Shown here: piece by piece, positions 5,845 through 7,752 of the stretch | Layout: each line of letters opens with the position of its first letter | How positions within the stretch are numbered: position 1 is the first letter of the stretch | DNA from: Leucobacter sp. | GTDB taxonomy: Bacteria > Actinomycetota > Actinomycetes > Actinomycetales > Microbacteriaceae | NCBI GenBank assembly: GCA_031178565.1 | Contig: JAPSIU010000043.1 | Coordinates: forward strand, 1 to 7,752 | DNA length: 7,752 bases | Direction: 5' to 3' | The notes under the pieces: model-generated | Database searches by the model: none | Told to the model about the DNA's origin: nothing | The model's input: only the letters and a program-made list of their open reading frames with translations | Translations under genes and position numbers: made by a program

Positions 5845-6567
5845 TCAGCGTCGTCCCGCCGAGCGGAGCTGCTCGACGGCGTCGCGCGCGGCGGCGAGCT
5901 CGGCGCCCTTCTTGCTCGTCCCGACGCCCGTTCCCGTGACGCCGTCGACCGAGACACGAGCCGTGTAGCGGCGGTCGTGATCCGGGCCGGTTCCGGTCGT
6001 CGTATACGGAGGATGCGGCAGCCCGCGGGCCGCGGCCTCCTCCTGCAGCAGGGTCTTCGGATCCAGCGACACGGTGAAGCGATCCGGATCGGCGAGTAGA
6101 GGCTCGATAAGCTGTCGCACGAATCCGGCAGTGGTCTCGGGGTCGGTCGAGAGATACACCGCGCCGATGATCGCCTCCACCGTGTCGGCGAGGATCGAGT
6201 CCTTCTCCCGGCCCCCGGTCAGCTCCTCGCCCCTGCCCAGCCGCAGTTCATCGCCGAGGCCGAGGCCGCGCGCGATCTCCGCGAGGGCGACCGTCGACAC
6301 GAGTGCGGCACGGCGCTTCGCCAGCTCACCCTCGTTGAGCGCCGGATAGTCGCGGTACAGCTTCACGGTGACCGCCTGCCCGAGGATCGAGTCGCCGAGG
6401 AACTCGAGGCGCTCGTTGTGCGGAGCCCCTCCGTGCTCGTACGCCCAGGACCGGTGCGTGAGCGCGAGTTCGAGCAACCCCGGGTCGATCGCTACTCCGA
6501 AAGCAGCGAGAAAGCCGCCGGGATCGCCCTGAGGCGTTCCCGGCGGCTCTGCAGCGTCGGCCGCCAC
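5845..6567 (-). CDS. rnc: Ribonuclease III
   Basis: RNase III is a dimeric Mg-dependent enzyme that cuts double-stranded RNA, releasing 16S and 23S rRNA precursors and processing some mRNAs. The 240-aa protein has the family signature HNERLEFLGDS (50-60), with catalytic Glu55 and Asp59, plus the second pair Asp128 and Glu131 in ILADTVEAIIG. A C-terminal double-stranded RNA-binding domain spans about 168-236 and ends with the TSKKGAELAAA binding loop and helix. Length is normal. The GTG start directly abuts the rpmF stop (TAAGTG, no gap), with only a weak upstream purine stretch, so it probably depends on ribosomes finishing rpmF. Synthesis next to a ribosomal protein and downstream of YceD fits a ribosome-biogenesis operon. 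Confidence 0.96.
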   Translation of the reverse strand: MAADAAEPPGTPQGDPGGFLAAFGVAIDPGLLELALTHRSWAYEHGGAPHNERLEFLGDSILGQAVTVKLYRDYPALNEGELAKRRAALVSTVALAEIARGLGLGDELRLGRGEELTGGREKDSILADTVEAIIGAVYLSTDPETTAGFVRQLIEPLLADPDRFTVSLDPKTLLQEEAAARGLPHPPYTTTGTGPDHDRRYTARVSVDGVTGTGVGTSKKGAELAAARDAVEQLRSAGRR

Positions 6568-6771
6568 TTACGCGTCGGCGACCTTGCGGCCCTTGTACTC
6601 GAGGAAGAGGGGGGTGCCCTGCGAATCCTCGACCACGCGAGCGCGGTGCGCGAGGCTGTAGACGGTCTTGCCGTTCTCGACGGTCTTCACCAGCTTGGGC
6701 GCCTCGGCCTTCCACGCCGAACGACGGTGACGCGTGTTCGAGCGCGACATCTTCCGCTTGGGAACAGCCAT
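6568..6771 (-). CDS. rpmF: Ribosomal protein L32 (bL32), cysteine-free form
   Basis: bL32 is a small protein of the large ribosomal subunit. The 67-aa product begins MAVPKRKMSRSNTRHRRSAW, the conserved basic N-terminus of the family. The zinc-ribbon region that normally carries two CxxC pairs is replaced by a cysteine-free stretch (KLVKTVENGKTVYSL onward), so this is the zinc-independent 'C-' form. The ATG at 6771 is preceded by AGGAAAGAGA on the coding strand. It lies 13 nt after the YceD gene and touches rnc. The yceD-rpmF pairing is widely conserved in bacteria. No second rpmF copy is visible in the window, so whether a zinc-binding paralogue exists cannot be told. Confidence 0.95.
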   Translation of the reverse strand: MAVPKRKMSRSNTRHRRSAWKAEAPKLVKTVENGKTVYSLAHRARVVEDSQGTPLFLEYKGRKVADA

Positions 6772-6784
6772 GATGTTCTCTTTC

Positions 6785-7402
6785 CTATTTGCTTTCGGAC
6801 TCGGGAATCTCACCCGAGTCAGGTTCTTCTTCAGCCCTGACAGCGCTTGCCTCGACCCTGCTGCTCTCGAAGCCAGCCAGCGCCGCCCATCGCGGATCGA
6901 TCTCCGCGTCGGACGCCCCTGCAGCCTCGGCCTCGCGCAGCTCACCGGACTCGGGATCGAGTCCCGGACAGTCCGGGCGACACACAGGCTGAAACGGCAG
7001 TGCAAGCACTACCGCGTCTCGGAGCGGGGGTTCAAGATCCACGTGATCACCGTGAACCCCGTACTCGTCGGCCTCCGAAGGAGTATACGCGAAAAGCTCC
7101 TGAAACTCGACCTGAAACGGCGTGGTGAACACTTTCAGGCAGCGACCGCATTCGGCGCGCATGGTCGTGTGCACCGTCACCGAGGCCAGAATGCCCTCGT
7201 GGACCGACTCCAGGCGCACGTCGAGCTCCATCCGCTCGCCCGCAGGAACCTCGGCGAGCGCCTCCCCCATCTTCTCGGGGACCGTGAACTCGCGCGTGCG
7301 CTCCCGCATCTCCCCCGGACGGTTCGAGATGTCTCGGACGTTCTCGTGGTAGACGCGATCCTGGGAGGATCGTCCCTCTCGCCCGGCGGTGCCGGCGGGC
7401 AT
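6785..7402 (-). CDS. YceD/DUF177 family protein
   Basis: This 205-aa protein belongs to the DUF177 family (E. coli YceD), which is linked genetically to 23S rRNA accumulation and nearly always precedes rpmF. The core runs from about residue 20 (NVRDISNRPGEMRE) to 150. Two cysteine pairs, C85-x2-C88 and C141-x3-C145, are in the expected places (CGRC and CRPDC) and may bind zinc; a further Cys often seen after CxGL is Asp149 here. The C-terminus after about residue 185 is acidic (EEEPDSGEIPESE). The ATG at 7402 overlaps the coaD TGA by one base (TGATG), a typical coupling junction, and gives the best start; a much longer frame upstream overlaps coaD and is not real. Cytoplasmic. Confidence 0.9.
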   Translation of the reverse strand: MPAGTAGREGRSSQDRVYHENVRDISNRPGEMRERTREFTVPEKMGEALAEVPAGERMELDVRLESVHEGILASVTVHTTMRAECGRCLKVFTTPFQVEFQELFAYTPSEADEYGVHGDHVDLEPPLRDAVVLALPFQPVCRPDCPGLDPESGELREAEAAGASDAEIDPRWAALAGFESSRVEASAVRAEEEPDSGEIPESESK

Positions 7403-7752
7403 CAGGCGGGCCTCGACTTGTCGAGGAAGCGGGCCACGGACGCGGGCACGTACGCGCTCACGTCGCCGCCGAGTGAGGAGACCTGGCGCACGAGGGTGCT
7501 CGAGACGTGCGCGTGAGCGGGATCCGGCAGCATGAACACGGTCTCGACGTTCGCGAGGCTGCGATTCATGAGCACCATCGGCGTCTCGTAGGCGACATCG
7601 ATCTGCGACCGGATCCCCTTGACGAGCACCGAGGCCCCCACCTCCGTGCAGTAGTCGACGAGCAGGCCGACGGACCACGACGCCACCGAGATGTTCCTCG
7701 GCATCGCGGGATCCTCGTCGAGCGCCTTCTGGATCAGGTTGACGCGCTCCGA
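7402..7752 (-). CDS. coaD: Phosphopantetheine adenylyltransferase, N-terminus beyond window
   Basis: CoaD transfers AMP from ATP to 4'-phosphopantetheine, giving dephospho-CoA, the penultimate step of coenzyme A synthesis. The window holds the last 116 residues out of about 160; the frame stays open to base 7752, so the N-terminal nucleotide-binding HxGH motif is outside. Visible conserved parts are VLVKGIR (phosphopantetheine/ATP contacts), the DVAYETPMVLMNRSL helix, ETVFMLP, the SSTLVRQVSSLGGDVS segment and the final VPASVARFL helix. An ATG at 7704 is internal because homology continues before it. The stop overlaps the next gene start by one base. Cytoplasmic, probably a hexamer as in other bacteria. 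It is the first gene of the operon seen here, with the promoter off the edge. Confidence 0.94.
   Translation of the reverse strand, partial: SERVNLIQKALDEDPAMPRNISVASWSVGLLVDYCTEVGASVLVKGIRSQIDVAYETPMVLMNRSLANVETVFMLPDPAHAHVSSTLVRQVSSLGGDVSAYVPASVARFLDKSRPA

Noticed and set aside
4806..5939. Long (377-codon) open frame on the plus strand
   Set aside because: It is antisense to mutM, whose catalytic residues and zinc finger are unmistakable; the plus-strand translation has no family features.
6734..7516. 260-codon plus-strand frame
   Set aside because: Antisense to yceD and rpmF, with no motif; shadow of the conserved operon.
7403..7678. N-terminal extension of the YceD frame up to 7678
   Set aside because: It would overlap most of coaD and is arginine-rich and non-conserved; the TGATG junction gives a better start at 7402.

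Overview
The window is GC-rich (roughly two-thirds G+C by eye), with GTG starts, DUF222/13E12-type HNH nuclease content and the gene order coaD - YceD/DUF177 - rpmF - rnc - mutM. Together these point to a high-GC Gram-positive actinobacterium. A member of the Microbacteriaceae is my best guess, but that assignment is an inference from protein style and not from a search.

Left part (1-4775) is accessory in character. It holds the 3' end of an AHSA1/SRPBCC gene, a DUF222 HNH endonuclease, an unrecognised 182-aa protein close behind it, and two small regulator/enzyme pairs. The first pair is a MerR-type regulator (minus strand) diverging from an RBBP9/YdeN-like serine hydrolase (plus strand). 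Between them lies a perfect 18-bp palindrome inside a promoter with an over-long spacer, the classical MerR arrangement. The second pair is a MarR-type regulator (minus strand) diverging from an atypical short-chain dehydrogenase (plus strand), with repeated CCGAA-type half-sites between them. The hydrolase and marR genes converge and overlap by 28 bp, in a segment carrying a short tandem duplication that appears to have moved the hydrolase stop codon.

Right part (4860-7752, minus strand) is a very compact housekeeping operon: coaD (coenzyme A synthesis, N-terminus beyond the window), YceD/DUF177, rpmF (a cysteine-free ribosomal protein L32), rnc (RNase III) and mutM (8-oxoguanine DNA glycosylase). 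Junctions are a 1-nt overlap, 13 nt, 0 nt and 1 nt, so translational coupling is likely. The operon links CoA supply, ribosome assembly/rRNA processing and oxidative DNA repair. It meets the dehydrogenase gene tail to tail at a hairpin.

The most interesting signals are two promoters (upstream of the HNH gene and of the hydrolase gene) whose -10 boxes lie exactly 6 nt before the ATG, predicting leaderless mRNAs; the MerR palindrome; the stop-shifting 16-bp-period duplication; and the unknown protein that may be coexpressed with the HNH nuclease. I see no CRISPR array, tRNA, rRNA, insertion sequence or clearly undescribed multi-gene system.
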